From Macrocystis pyrifera (lineage: Eukaryota; Sar; Phaeophyceae; Laminariales; Laminariaceae): a DNA stretch of 64,000 nucleotides. The DNA lies in NCBI GenBank assembly GCA_031763025.1, contig JASSKH010000016.1, positions 4,464,001-4,528,000 on the forward strand, given 5' to 3'. The position numbers were made by a program, and so were the translations under genes. Shown piece by piece: positions 20,949 to 33,500 of this stretch (position 1 is its first letter; each line of letters starts with the position of its first letter). Under the pieces are notes generated by a model, which ran no database searches, was not told the DNA's origin, and worked only from the letters and a program-made list of their open reading frames with translations.

Positions 20949-22590
20949 ATGGCGGAACAATCGGGCTCCGGGCTCCACCGCATACTGGACTCCATTGGGA
21001 AATGCTCAGGACATTCGGGTTTTCGCGAATGGAAGACAAGGCTTCGACGAGCAATCATTCTCCACACGCCAGAGCTTCTTCCCGTCCTCGACGGGAAAGA
21101 GCGCCCATTGGCAACCGCACCAAACGAGGACACTCTGGCCGCGTGGGACAAGGCTAACGGTCGCCTATACTCCCTCCTTTTCTTCGTGACCTCCGGGGCA
21201 GCACAGCTAACCGTTCGTATCTCACGAAGGGACGGAGGCCTGTGCTATGGGGAATGGGGCAGCGACTTGGAAAGCCCTAAACGAGCGTTTCGACGCTCCA
21301 ACTCAGGAAGCTCGGCGTGCGTGTCACACCGAGCTTTTCAACTTGAGACACCTTGCTGGCGGTGATCCCATAGACTTCTTCACGAAGGGTTAGGATCTCA
21401 AACTTCGCCTCAAGGTGCTGGGGGAGGACGTTTCTGACGCGGTATACCTAGACATAATGCTGTCGGGCCTGACCAAGGCCCGAGAGTTCAAATTCATCCA
21501 GGAGATGCACTACCGGGATGAGTTTACTTCTGTGGACCGCCTCCAGGAGACGGCGAACCGCTTTTTTGTAGACCAACAGTCGCGCAGCGCGTCGGGGCCC
21601 ATGGTCTCCGGCCGGGGGGCCGCGATTGTGTCCCACACCGACCAGTGCTACCGGTGTAAGGCATACGGGCACTTCCAGCGCGACTGCCCCCAACCAGCCA
21701 AGAAGTCACCATCAAAGCAAGGGAAGCCAAAGGGGAGGAAGCCCAAGCGAAGCAGTGGTGGTGGGGGGAGTAACCGACCGAAGTGGTGCTCCTACCACAA
21801 AACCAAGACGCACAGCAATGCTGAGTGTCATAAACAACATGAGCTGCGAGAGCATAAGAAGAAGGAGCTCCAAGGTTTGGCTGCGAACCTGGCACTGCTG
21901 CAGTCAGCAGGCAACTTCGCCAACATCGGGTGCGCGCACATGACGAACTCGTCTCCAACTGTGGCACAACCGGCCCAGTCCGAGCCGACTACGTTTGGAT
22001 TCTCCTTTAGCGCCCTCGGTGCTTCCTTGGTAGAGGCCGCCTCGTCGCCTGCCGTTCCCCAGCAACTCCCGGCGGCGTCTGCTGCCAAACCGGAGTCACC
22101 TACGCAGGACCATCACATACCTTCAGGGTTCTTTGGTGCGTTCATGGCGACTCCTGCAGGGTTGCCGTCAGCTCCTTTCCGCTCCGACGGAACATTCCTC
22201 CGTATGGTGGTGGACAGTGGAGCGACCGACAATTACCTAGACCCTGCGCTTACACCAGGAATGCGGGACCACATGCGCGATATCGAAGACCTTCGGGTCC
22301 CACTCACGATAGTCGCCGCCGGCCAGCATCTCCTGAAAGGCGTTACTACAGGGACGATCGTCGGCGCCGTCACAGACGACAATGGGAATGACCGGCAAGT
22401 CTCGTTTCGCGTCGTTATGGTACCGGGGCTGGGCACCAACCTTTTCCCCGTGACCGCAGCCATGTTGAAGGGGGTGGCAACGCTGTTTCATCCGACCAAC
22501 CCCAGGTTGGAGTCGGGGGGCGTGGTATCCCGATGCAGACCCTCGGGGTGGATGGCACAACAGGAAAGACCATGTGCTCCATCGAGGTGA
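20949..22590 (+). pseudogene. Copia Gag and protease region
   Basis: A likely Gag start is MAEQSGSGLHRILDSIGK at 20,949. The frame shifts near 21,250 and an in-frame TAG follows a FFTKG-like stretch at about 21,391. From 21,415 a long frame contains the zinc knuckle CYRCKAYGHFQRDC (CX2CX4HX4C, about 21,649-21,690), which packages RNA. The retropepsin motif VVDSGATDNYLD lies at about 22,207. A frameshift near 22,540 separates it from the integrase frame. Confidence 0.85.
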
Positions 22591-23678
22591 AGCTTGGGGG
22601 TGGCGCTGGGGGCCAGATGGTCCTCGGGGACAACCCTAACGGGCTTGCCTTAAACGTGGAGTCCGCTGATCTCTGGCACCGACGAATGGGGCATATTAAC
22701 AGCAAGAGCTTGGACGTCCTGAAGAAGGCGCCCGACAACGGCGCCGACTACACCAGTGACGTTAAGGATTGTGGTGCCTGCCCGCTCGGTAAGAGCACAC
22801 AACAACCTCATCCTAAGCAAGCTTCATATGGCGTTTTACGCCCTTTCCAGCATGTTTCAGTAGACACCCTTGGCTCCTTTACGCCTTCAGCGTTGGGAGG
22901 TTTCAAGTACGCCACCAAGTTCGTTGACCAGCAGACCAAGTGGAAGGAGATCGTTCTCATGAAGGACAAGACCTATTCCGTGGGCTCCCTTGCGGTGTTC
23001 AACAAAGGGACTGTGATTCCTACTGGCGAGCGCATCCACTACCTCTGCGGGGATCAAGGTACGGAACTAACGAGTGCGGAATTCCGTCAGTACTGTCAAC
23101 ACGTCGGCATCAAGCTGGAGTTCGCCTCTCCGAACACCCCTCAGCAGATCGGTGCGAACGAATGTGCGGGCCGAACGATCGTGAACATCGTACGCTGCCT
23201 GCTCGCTGACTCGACTCTACCGAACTTCCTTTGGGAGGACCTAATGCAGACAGCTGTTTATCTAAGCAACCGGACTCCTCACGCAGCCCTTCAAACCGGG
23301 ACGCCGTACAAGGCACTCTACGGCAAAGACGCCTACCTTGGGCACCTTCGGGTGATTGGGTCTAGGGCGTTCGTGCACATCGAGACCTACACCAAGAAGA
23401 TGGAGCATCGTGCTTGGGAAGGACGGCTTGCTGGATACAGCATGGACAGTAAGTCGTACCGGGTCTACAACTCTGAGACGAGACGTGTACGGGAGAGTCG
23501 AAATGTTGTATTTATTGAGACTCCTCCCGTAGTGCCTTCGTCGGATGAGGGTGGTTTCGACGACGGGGAGTTCACGTACGACGACCACAACGACATGGTG
23601 AGAGACGTGCGAACCATTCTTTCAATCATTCAGTTGATTCGCTCTCTCCTGATCATGCCATTGGGGATCCGCCTGTGA
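22533..23678 (+). pseudogene. Copia integrase
   Basis: Contains an HHCC zinc module (LWHRRMGHINSKS ... CGACPLGK) and a D,D,E core: Asp in HVSVDTLGSF, Asp in LCGDQGTELTS and Glu in GANECAGRT. SNRTPHAAL...TPYKALYGK and the WEGRLAGYSMDSKSYRVY patch typical of copia integrases follow. It inserts retrotransposon cDNA into the host genome. Its frame is offset from both neighbours. Confidence 0.88.
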
Positions 23679-25447
23679 CTGAACTCCTTGAGCAAATTCG
23701 TGAAACAACTACTCGTGACCTTGGGCTGAGTCCTGCTGGATCTCCTCCTGCTGACGGTGGGCCTGGAATTTCCGGTGGTATACCTGAGGGAGATAACCCG
23801 GCATCGCCTGGAGGAGTAAGCCCCCTTGAGCTGGGCGGAGGTGCGTCTCCTCCTGGTACGTCACCTAGTCCAAGTCCTGCGACGCCGCTTAGTTCATCGC
23901 CTTCTGGTCCTGCTCCGTCTGGCGCTGCAACGCAAGATGGCTCTGTACGTGGGCGTGGTTCGTCTCGTAGTAGCCGAAGTGCGCGCGGTGACTCTTCGCG
24001 TGGTAGATCTGCGCGGGGAGGCATCACGTCTAGCGGCTCGGCAGGTGGGCGTGGTTCCCGTGGTGGACGAGGTTCCATGTCGACACGTGCTGTCACCAGG
24101 TCGACTACGAACATCCCTAATGCCAAGACCGTCCGCGAGCTCCGTCGTATCTCTTATGCATTCACCGCGAAAGGGGAGTTTCCTGATGTCGCCCGTAGGG
24201 ACGGCTCCTTCGGTTTCACGGAATATGCGTATGCTGTGAGGACATCTCAACCGGGTGTTCCACGGACGATTCAAGAAGCACGGGCCATGCCGGATGGTGC
24301 GCAATGGAATGCAGCTGCTGAACGCGAGATAACGAGTCTTAACGAACGAAAAGTCTACAAGCTCGTCCCGCGTACGGCAGTTCCCCCTGGGAGGAAGCGG
24401 ATTAAGTGCAAGTGGGTATTCAAGCGTAAGGCAGACGGATCATACAAGGGACGTCTAGTGGCTCAAGGCTGGAACCAAGTACCTGGACTTGACTGCGGCA
24501 GTACCTTCGCTCCGGTGTGTAGACTACAGAGCGTTCGGCTGGTAGCGTGCGTAGCCGTGGAGTTCAACCTGGATGTGAACCACATGGACGTGTCCACTCC
24601 CTTTCTATACGCCGACATTCGGGAGAAAGTGTTCGTCGAACAGGCACCTGGCTTCGAGGTCAAGAACAAGACAGAATGGAGGTGATCTAGTGATGCAGCT
24701 AGAGAAGAGCCTCTACGGGCTATAGCCCAACGCCCCGGGAATTGGTTCCACACCATTGACCCCGTCCTTGTTGAAATCGGTTTCGTTCCGCTCAAGTCTG
24801 ACACTTGCGTTTACCTGTACAACCACGACGGTATCCAGATCATCTTGACGCTCTATGTTGATGACCTTCTGGTAGCCGGCAACGACTCGGACGTCATCTC
24901 GATGGTTAAGAGGAAGTTGAAACAACGTTACAAGATGGTTGATATGGGAGAGGTATCGCTTGTGTTGGGAATGGAAATGAAAAGGAACCGTGAGAAAGGG
25001 ACATTGACCATTTCCCAAGAAGCCTACAGTAAGTCTATCCTCGAAAGGTTCGGGATGTCAGACTGTAAACCAACCAGCTCGTTGCCTGGTTATGGTCCGG
25101 AGATTTCCAACAACCAGCCGGAGGATACACTATCTAACGAAGAAGAATCGAGACGTTATCAGGGCATCGTGGGGTGCCTGATGTACATTGCTCAAGGGCT
25201 CCGTTACGACATAATATACGCGCTGGGAAATCGCTCCGTCAGCTCAAGGACGAAGCACATCGCCCTACGCTTCTTCTATATCCGAGAACTGGTGTCGGAA
25301 GGAAGGATCTCCATCCACTACATCCTGACCGAGAGCAACCCTGCTGACATCGGTACAAAGCACCGCAACAACCACCGCTTCAAACATCTACTAGGCATCA
25401 TCGACAACTTCCAAGTGAACGACTTCATCAACAACAAGTTCAAATAA
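23675..25447 (+). pseudogene. Copia reverse transcriptase and deleted RNase H
   Basis: After a Ser/Gly/Pro-rich linker come WNAAAEREITSLNERKVYKL, KCKWVFKRKADGSYKGRLVA and STFAPVCRLQSVRLV of the copia RT. A stop and frameshifts lie between about 24,685 and 24,735 (a TAG follows SLYGL). The frame then resumes with LYVDDLLVAG, the YVDD catalytic motif at about 24,852. About 100 residues of RNase H are missing between LRYDIIYA and SRTKHIALRFFYIRE (about 25,225). The final NPADIGTKH motif is retained. Confidence 0.88.
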
Positions 25448-25803
25448 TTGTGTTATATTTTTGTGTGTTTGTTTTTTTTTTAATCTGTTCTGTTTGTGTG
25501 AATCAGCTTACTCTTTCAGTAGTCGGCATTCGGTTTCGCACCATCACTGGTTGAACGAGCCATGTACGATTGAAAGTTATGGTAATTTGGTTTGTGCAGG
25601 AAACAATAGCAGGTACTTCTTTTGCAATGCATTAAAGTACTGTAACACGTATAAGATATGAAATATCACTTCGTACTTTAGGCTACTTTAGTGATAGAAA
25701 CGCATGAAACGAATTGACTTACTTCGCATGTAACGAATATGCTTGCTTGATTTTAATCATCATTAATTTGGTACAATTCAGAGCAACTTTCATTGAGGGG
25801 GAG

Positions 25804-26261
25804 TGTTATGGAAATGTTAGCAAATAGCCAGTATGAGTCAATGTTCAGTAGCATTGCTCTTGTATAATATCGTAGATCTCATATGTATATGTACGTTCGA
25901 ATGTAACGTATGTATATGCGGAGGAATTACTTCCGTAGAATACTCTGCTTGCTAGCCGAGTAGATCACCCTCTCGTGTGGATAAGTAGATCACTCTCTCG
26001 TGTCTGTCTCGTGCGGATCGTAGCTGTCCTGGTCATCTCTAGGAAGCAGCCATCGTCTCGGCTCCTGCATACTCAGTGGTTTATATCTGTGTGTGTGTTG
26101 GCCATCTAAGCGCCAGTGTTACAATATATCTACATCTTCTTCGCACTGTGGAAGGACTCTCTTCTTCCAGGCTACACTCTCAGACGTGTCATCACCTCGA
26201 CTAACGTCGACGACACAGCCTCTCAGCCACTGTGCCCGGGTATATCACAATATCCATAATA
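25804..26261 (+). repeat. 3' LTR (458 bp)
   Basis: Starts TGTTATGGAAATGTTAGC after the purine tract and ends CACAATATCCATAATA, then GAGTT. It differs from the 5' LTR at only a small number of positions, implying a recent insertion. Confidence 0.92.
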
Positions 26262-27441
26262 GAGTTCATCCGAAAAGACCGGCAAGGGAGGTCGAAGATG
26301 CGGCTACAGTAGTATCCGAAACTACGAAATGAGGCTATAGATTTCCCCACACCTCGTAGTGTGTCCTAGGTATTGCGGACAGCAGTGTGTTGTCAGAAAC
26401 TCCCGCGACGCGTCCTGCCGTCGACGCCAAGTGTAGTAGAACCAGCGTTGTAAGGGAAGTAGTGGAATGTAGGAACTGGCTCGGAAGGCAGCTTCTTCTC
26501 TTGTTCAGGAGACTTCTTTCTGTGGTTGTCGTGTTATTCCCGTTTGTGATGAGAGGACAGGGGGCAGTTTGAGAGTGATTCGTCAAGGCATCAAGCCCAC
26601 TCTGCTCTCTTCCATATTCCCGCTAGACGGGTAAACGCACTTGGCCGAGGAACTTTCCTCGGACGCTGGTCTACTCTTCTCCTAACGGCGATCCTAACCA
26701 AAGGAGTAGCCAAACCCTAGGATACTTCTGCAGTCTACTTATTACCCAATTAATTATACGGGTTATCCTGTCTTCGAGGGAGGTCTGTCCTAGGATCATT
26801 CCTTGTGTCCTTACGACACTGGCTGCCTTATCTGCCGAGAGAAACTTCAGAGCCCCAGGAATATTCTTGAGACATTCAAGGCTTTGAGTTTAGTTTACCA
26901 AAGGGAACTTCAGAGCCCCAGGAATACTCTTTGCATTATTCAGGCTATCTCGTAACCACTTCTATAGCCCGATACTGTATCATACCAGGTATCACACTGT
27001 ACTGCTGGCCGTATGTATGTATGTTGCTATATACTGGCTGTATTCACACATACTTGGTAGGAATTATCTGTGCACATTTTCGTACAAAGGACCAGCAGCA
27101 GGTATGATTTAGTAGAATGCGGGAACGGCATCTACCTGGTACGCTATATTCAGATATTGTCGGAAGGCAAGCATAATACTGCTGTAAAGTGAAAACCAAA
27201 CAAAACAAACGCGAAAAATAGTAAAATCTTAAAATCTTGAGCAGGCAGGGGGGGGGAGCCAACCATAAAAAAGTGCCGAAAGATCGAGTGGAACTCCCGC
27301 GGCGGATTTTTTGATTTTTTCTGGAACGGGCGGCCTTCGATTTTCGATCGGTAACCACGTAACCTCCTCACAGTCCTCTCTTGAGTCTTTCCCGACAAGG
27401 TAAGCCCGTAAACCCAGTGCAGAGCTTGCAGCAGTCTAACC

Positions 27442-27557
27442 ATGGCAGCGATGATCGGCCAGAAATCATTCGGTGCCCACGGAGACATAATGGGTGCCTC
27501 ACCTGAAGACGATCAAGGAAAGGCAAAGCTCTGCGAGGAAATCAAGAACAGGGCCAG
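27442..27557 (+). CDS. Exon 1 of TPR-Aha1 gene
   Basis: Starts at CCATGG (good translation context) and encodes MAAMIGQKSFGAHGDIMG, continuing to EEIKNRA. It ends GCC AG|GTACGA, phase 2. Spliced to exon 2 it completes the first TPR helix, the main reason for assigning it across 7.4 kb. Confidence 0.65.
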
Positions 27558-30500
27558 GTACGATTCTCGGCCAGCACTACGGCCCTACAGCAGTACGAGT
27601 ATTATTTGATTGTCGATGCAGCAGGGCTAGAGTGCGAGGGGACAGACTGGCGGACTGCCGAATCCTGGGCCACCCCGTATGTAGCTCCCGTACTGCTGGA
27701 AGAGACACGGGTTGGTGGCATAGTATTTTCAGTTGGCACCATACCTCCAGAACAAAGTGCAAGGTACCCAAGGAGCGTGTGATACAGCAGCAGAGACGAA
27801 GAGCACTCGTACGGGTGCTGAACGCCGCGCACTATGCAGTGATCCGGCGGTCCGGGGTGCAAGTAGATGTGTTTTGTATTTTTCCGCCCAAAAGCACGGC
27901 GCACACGCACACACCCACACGTATGTTGGTTTCGTTGCGTTCGACTATCCTCCGCAGGACAGCTTGCCACTCCGCACCCCGCAAGTGAAGCACTCGCTAT
28001 TTACGGGGGACCATACGTAGTAAATAGGACTACATGTTGTTATTACGGGGGTCCATAGTTAACAGGACCTATGATATACATAAAAAACTATATATTCACG
28101 TATTTTTACTATTACGGGGGTCCATAGTTAACGGGACCAAATTTTGTCAGTAAAAATAGGCAAATATATAGGTTTTTGTCTACACCATAGGTCCTGTTAA
28201 CTATGGACCCCCGTAATAACAAAATTTGGTCCCGTTAACTATGGACCCCCGTAATACGAAAACAGGTAAATATATAGTTTTTTGTGTCTACCGTAGGTCC
28301 TATTTACTATGGTCCCCTGTACCAAAATCACAGCAACACGAGTACCACACGTCCGCTGTATTTTTTTTTTTTTCCCCCCATCCCCTTGCATGTGATTGAT
28401 TGCGTACGTATCGTCGCTCTTCTTTTCCTCTCTCCTTTTTATTTTTTATACGTATAATTATGGAATACGTCAGCTGTGAGTTCGACTGATTAAGTAGTTG
28501 ATAGATGCTCAACTTTGACTTCGCAAGCTGCGTAATACGTCTCGTCTGTATTCCATTTTGACTGAATTTTACAAGTAAGTGGTTAATACACAATAAGCCG
28601 AACGCGCGTATTCTGTATGTAATTCCTTGTCAAAGATATAGGTCAGGGGTTCCCCTGAAAACTAGAAAAGCACGTCAGCTGTGAGTTCAACCGATCGGTC
28701 GATACTCAACTTTGCAAGGTGCGTGAACCGTTCGCGCGTTTTTCATTGTTTCCCTCGCGATTGACTACTGGCCAGTGACTCACTCCCCTGGATGCCACCA
28801 GGGTCGACGAGGCGATAATAGATAATACTTAAAGCTGGCTCGAATTCCAATTGATTTCGGCCAGTACCATTTCGCGCACAGAAACAGCAGATCGACACAT
28901 GAGGGCCGGGATACACAAGACAATCGGAAGTTGGTCTACAGCAGTGCGTGCACAAGTGACATGCACCACCAAGACGCTGGAAATTTTAAATACTCGCTGT
29001 AAATGTTGCACCAGGTCTTGACGTACAAGTACATGTTGGTGAATTTCACTATCGTACATGTTCTTGGCCTCTTCTGCTCTTGATATATGAAAAACACAGC
29101 AAGCACAAATACACCTGTAAAAGTGCAGAAGGTGATCCAACAGCCCAGGGGGTGATGTTCGTGTTTTCTGCAGGCAGGCTAGCGAGTGGCGCATTTCGAC
29201 CCTACTCCTTTGTAATCGTACCAGGTATGTATATAACTCAGATCCGGGGCCACAAAGCAGGCTCTTCTCCTTCCCTCCTCCCCACTACGGTTCTTGCCTT
29301 GGCAGGCGTTTTTATCGCGAGGATAGTTCAGCCCTTTCTTTCCTCGTCGACTATGAATAGCATCGAATTTTGCCTACGCACGCTTCTATTAATATGGTGT
29401 TTACGAATTTCAGATTATGGGTTGGTTTGGGCTATTTCTATTGTCCCGATCCCAAAAAATAATCAACTTCCCAAACTAAGGACCCAAAATCGGCTGATAT
29501 GGCCCATATCTTCATAAAATTTTCGGATTGGGTTTGGCTTCTTGGGTTTCGATTAGGATCGTGAACCTATTGGCCAGGATAACCCCGAGTTGCCCCGGGC
29601 GAATGAAAACATCGTATTTAGCGAGAAACCACAATCGTCTACGTCACGTACTCATACACACAGCGTACCCCAGCAGCCAGAAGAAGGGAGGGATGATACA
29701 TGGGTTGCCTCACACCACCAAGCTATCTAACCTAGCGCACGGCCCATTTGGCGAGGCCGTGTCAACGCGAGGCCCCCGCGAAGGCCGCAAAAGTCATGCG
29801 GCCTTATGCGGCGGAGGGCTGGCAGGGTACAGCTCCAACATCGTTGACGGCGCCGTGTTATTTGTGGACTGCTGCTGAAGTTGTTGCTCTGCTGTGCTGC
29901 TTGTTCTTGCTGCGGCGACAAAGTAGCGGTACTACTCAGGGCTCTGGGGCGTATTACCGCGCCACACACACCCACAGCACGCCTACACACGCACTGTACA
30001 ACGGGCCCCGGTCGCATCGATTGGCACTCTTCGCATGACTGCCATTGAGCACAGAGCACACACACGCAGCGAGCCACGCAGCAGCAGCAGCGAGCAGCAT
30101 CTCGCACGAAGCCGTTGGTGTTCCTTTTTTCGTACTTTTATTTCGTTATTTGTCATTTGTTGCTGTATTCCAAATTCCTAGATTTTTATTTCCAGTTCAA
30201 AACCCAAAATGATCGTTTTGGGTTCTCGCAAGCAGTTTCAAACCCGATTCTGTTTTGGTTTGGCGAGGCTGACTCTTATTGGACCAGAAACCAGAAAACA
30301 GAACAGGATTTCCCCTTTATGGTGTTGAAACCCGCACAGCCGATGAGAGATATTGTTTATTAATAGTATGCCGCAGCAGGAAAAAGCTGCGCTTTCAACA
30401 CACAACACCTGCCACCGCCGATGATTCCTCGCCTCACAGGGCACGAAATGACGCCAAACCTTCGAGGCTATATGCTCCACTGCTCTGAGAGTGCTCGCTA

Positions 30501-33500
30501 CCAAGTTTGAGGGTCGTTGATGCTGTGTGACCGGAGTTCTCGCTCGAGACGTGAGAGCCTGGCCCATTTCTGGCCCGTTTTCTTTTAGACGAAACTGGGT
30601 CCCTTTTCCGTCTGGAAAAAAAACCGACCAGAAATGGGTCAGGCACCGATGTCTTAAGCGAGAACTCTTGCCACACAGCTTTAACGACCCTTAAACTTGG
30701 TAGCGAGCACTCTCAGAGCAGTGGGGCATACGGCCTCGAAGGTTTGACGTCATCTCGTGCCCTGTGAGGCGAGAAATCGGCGGCGACGGGTGCTGTGTGT
30801 TGAAAACACAGGTTTTCATGTTTGGGCAGTGATCGGAAACGACTCCTGTCTACCGACGGCACTACCCTGGGGTTTCTACACGATGAAGGGAAAATCCTGT
30901 TTGGTTTTCTGGTTTTTGGTCCCATAAGAGTCAGCCTGAATAGCCTGTGGTTCTCGACCCAAACATAATCGGTTCTTTCGCAAACACCCTAATATCCATA
31001 GGGCCTCTCAGCAGTTGATTCCGTTTTTTATTTATTTTCGCCAAATGAACGCAAAAGTTCACCCCGCGTGGGATTCGAACTCCAGGGTCAACTCTTTGGA
31101 TGAATCTTATGGGAGCCGAAACCGAAAAACAGAGCTGGCATGCACTTTTGTTTTTCGTATGGCCGAGGTTCGTATATCGAGTTTTGTCTTTTCCTATCTT
31201 AAGGTGTTTTGCGTAACTATGCCGGGGTTTCGTTTGAGTTGGGAGGACGTTGGAGGGAGGAGTCACCGCAGTGATATTTGAATTCGGCGGACACAGCAGT
31301 TCACGGCACCCACGCATCCTGTATGGTACTTGCCGGGTAACATGGGGCTTGCTTTCGCAGACTCGAGCTTCCTGGACTGGGTTGGCTTCGTTCGACGAAG
31401 GGTCCCCAAGCTTGGCAGTCTGCTGCAGCATCAAGGAGCAGTGCGTTGACATTACTGAAAAAGCTAAAAAACACACGACGACAACCGCCAAGAGCATGCG
31501 GTGTAATCGATTGTTCGCCATCACCGGAGCTTGGAGTCTCTAGCTACCGCTACATGCCGAGATACCGTGTCAAGAGATACCGAGAGAGTACAGCAGTAGT
31601 AGCGATGATATGTACAATTATTAGGCCCGGCCACGTTATGTGATAGGCTTCGCGGGTCGGAAGGTCGGCCTTAGTCTCCAAGCACAAAAACCTCCGTAAA
31701 TATTCACTATCAAGGTGTGATCACCCCTCGCAGCAGCAGCAGTAGCCCTACCGCACGTGCAATAGTCCCTACCGTGCGAGCAGTGGAGGTGTATCGTACC
31801 AGGTACACACGATGCTATATGCACCAGGGGAACCGTATGAGATTCCGGACATAACTCGGAAAAAAGGGCGCGTTCTGCGATACAGGTATTAATAGAATGA
31901 TTTCTGAATGGCGGGGTTCCTTTATGCAAAATGGTCGGAATAATGCCAATCTTGTTTCGAAAAATGACGTTTTTGTATATTTGGGCCATGGGATTATTCA
32001 TCGGGACGCAATTTGATTTTCGCTGAAGTCAGTTTTCGGGTGAGGTGTGGAGCTCCTTAAGGTCAAGTGAGGAGCCTCAGAAAATTCAGGGTGAACCTCT
32101 ATCGTAGAACGCCTCAAAGGCTCCCGACGGCTACGGATGTGGGGAGGGATGCGACGGGCGCCTTGACGGCACTCAGTGGCGGCGAAAAATCGGCCCAGAC
32201 ACTGAGTGGCTGGATGTCGACGGGTAGAAGTAATGGTTCAAAGTGAACAACACACGCACACAGCTGACAGCGCGGCGGCGGCATGCGTGTCTTCAGCCTG
32301 ACTCTGGCCTCTAGAACATGTCTCAAAACCGTCTATTACGGGGGTCCATAGTTAATAGGACCTATGGTATACATAAAAAACTTACATATTTACCTATTTT
32401 TACTAACAATATTTGGTCATATTTACTATGGTCCCCCGTAATACAAGCTGACAGTCGGTACATGAGAGTATTGCTGTGCTCTCATTTACAATTTATTTAT
32501 TTACACTTACAACGTCTCACCGAAATGTCTCCAACTGCTGTTGCGCAGTTAAATACTGATATAGAGCCATTGCTATCGCCGTACGTCGTGGAGGGCTCCT
32601 ACGAGTGTTCACCTACCGTTTCCGACCAATAGGCTACCGCAATAGGCAACAGTTACCGCAGAGGCAATACAATACTTGGTACTGGCACACAGTACTGGAC
32701 ACTAAAAACGACTTATTTCGCGCGGTCCCGGTGTACTACGTTATGTACCGCGGTAGTGAGCCACCCGAAAAAAAAAACGCGATATTCCGTCTACGGGGGA
32801 GTCCCACTTCATCGCGGTATTCTGTCCCTGGCACACCACCGCTCGACTAGTACCGTACGAGTATACCATTAGCGCGCAAGATAATAACCCCCTTGAAACG
32901 AAATTCGGAGCCGATTTTCTCCAAGATGTGCCTTGCAGGGAGACACACAAAAACGAAAATGGTAGATTTTGGAAATACCTTGCCGAGTCTCGGGATCCTT
33001 CCAAAGACACGTCGCTCGGCGTTTACACTCTCCCCGCTGTCAAGAAAGTAGATCAGCGAACACTTTCGTTGGGGGGGGGGGGGGGGGGGGGGGGGGGTGC
33101 TATCTTATCACCCGTGTGATACCCGAATAGTACTGTTACCACTGCGGGCGGAAATATGAGAAGCTATTTGTCGTCTTATTGATTTGTACTCTCTACTTAT
33201 GTTATGTTATAGCCCCTATAGTGGTGGTAGGTGTTGTACGAGATTCTCATAAAAAGAAAACACGGTTATACGTAAAACGTTTCGTCACAGCAGTCCCTCA
33301 CATAAATAGAAACGCCTCCATGTGTAGGCTATGCTACGGTACGCGACAGCAGTCTATACATAGTCTCCTGTATTTCGGCTATGTAGGGCTCGCGGCTTTT
33401 TGTAACACAATTTTGTGCTCTTGCAGAGGATTTAGAGTGCCGTTGCTAGCTGAACGCCAATGCTTAACTGGAATTTCCCAAACTTCGAAAAGTATCTTAG

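Larger units (their letters stand above)
19629..26261 (+). mobile_element. Ty1/copia LTR retrotransposon, non-autonomous
   Basis: Two direct LTRs bound a gag-protease-integrase-RT region, the copia gene order. The 5-bp target GAGTT is duplicated at 19,624-19,628 and 26,262-26,266. The uninterrupted target survives at 18,810-18,830 in unit 1 of the surrounding tandem repeat. A purine tract GAGGGGGAG abuts the 3' LTR at 25,803. No primer-binding site match is claimed for the sequence after 20,080. The genes carry several frameshifts, stops and an internal RNase H deletion, so it would need help in trans. Confidence 0.92.
18190..27000 (+). repeat. Approximately 0.8-kb tandem repeat, three units, one split by copia
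   Basis: Unit 1 is about 18,190-18,969, unit 2 about 18,970-19,628 plus 26,267-26,430, and unit 3 from 26,431 to about 27,000. Landmarks in each unit are GTAAGGGAAGT, GTCGTGTTATTCCCGTTT, GGGTAAACGCACTTG, CGAGGAA.TTTCCTCG, GGGAGGTCTGTCCTAG, CTTCAG.GCCCCAGGAATAC and TATAGCCCGATACT. Many are short hairpins. No protein frame is shared between units, and it is not rRNA that I recognise; a satellite or structured non-coding transcript is possible. Confidence 0.8.

Noticed and set aside
27494..27988. 164-codon frame overlapping TPR-Aha1 exon 1
   Set aside because: Different frame from the phase-matched exon, basic and motif-free, and it ends in repeat sequence.
31060..31100. TGGGATTCGAACTCCAGG, resembling an inverse tRNA T-arm
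   Set aside because: No D-arm, anticodon arm or acceptor stem can be paired around it.
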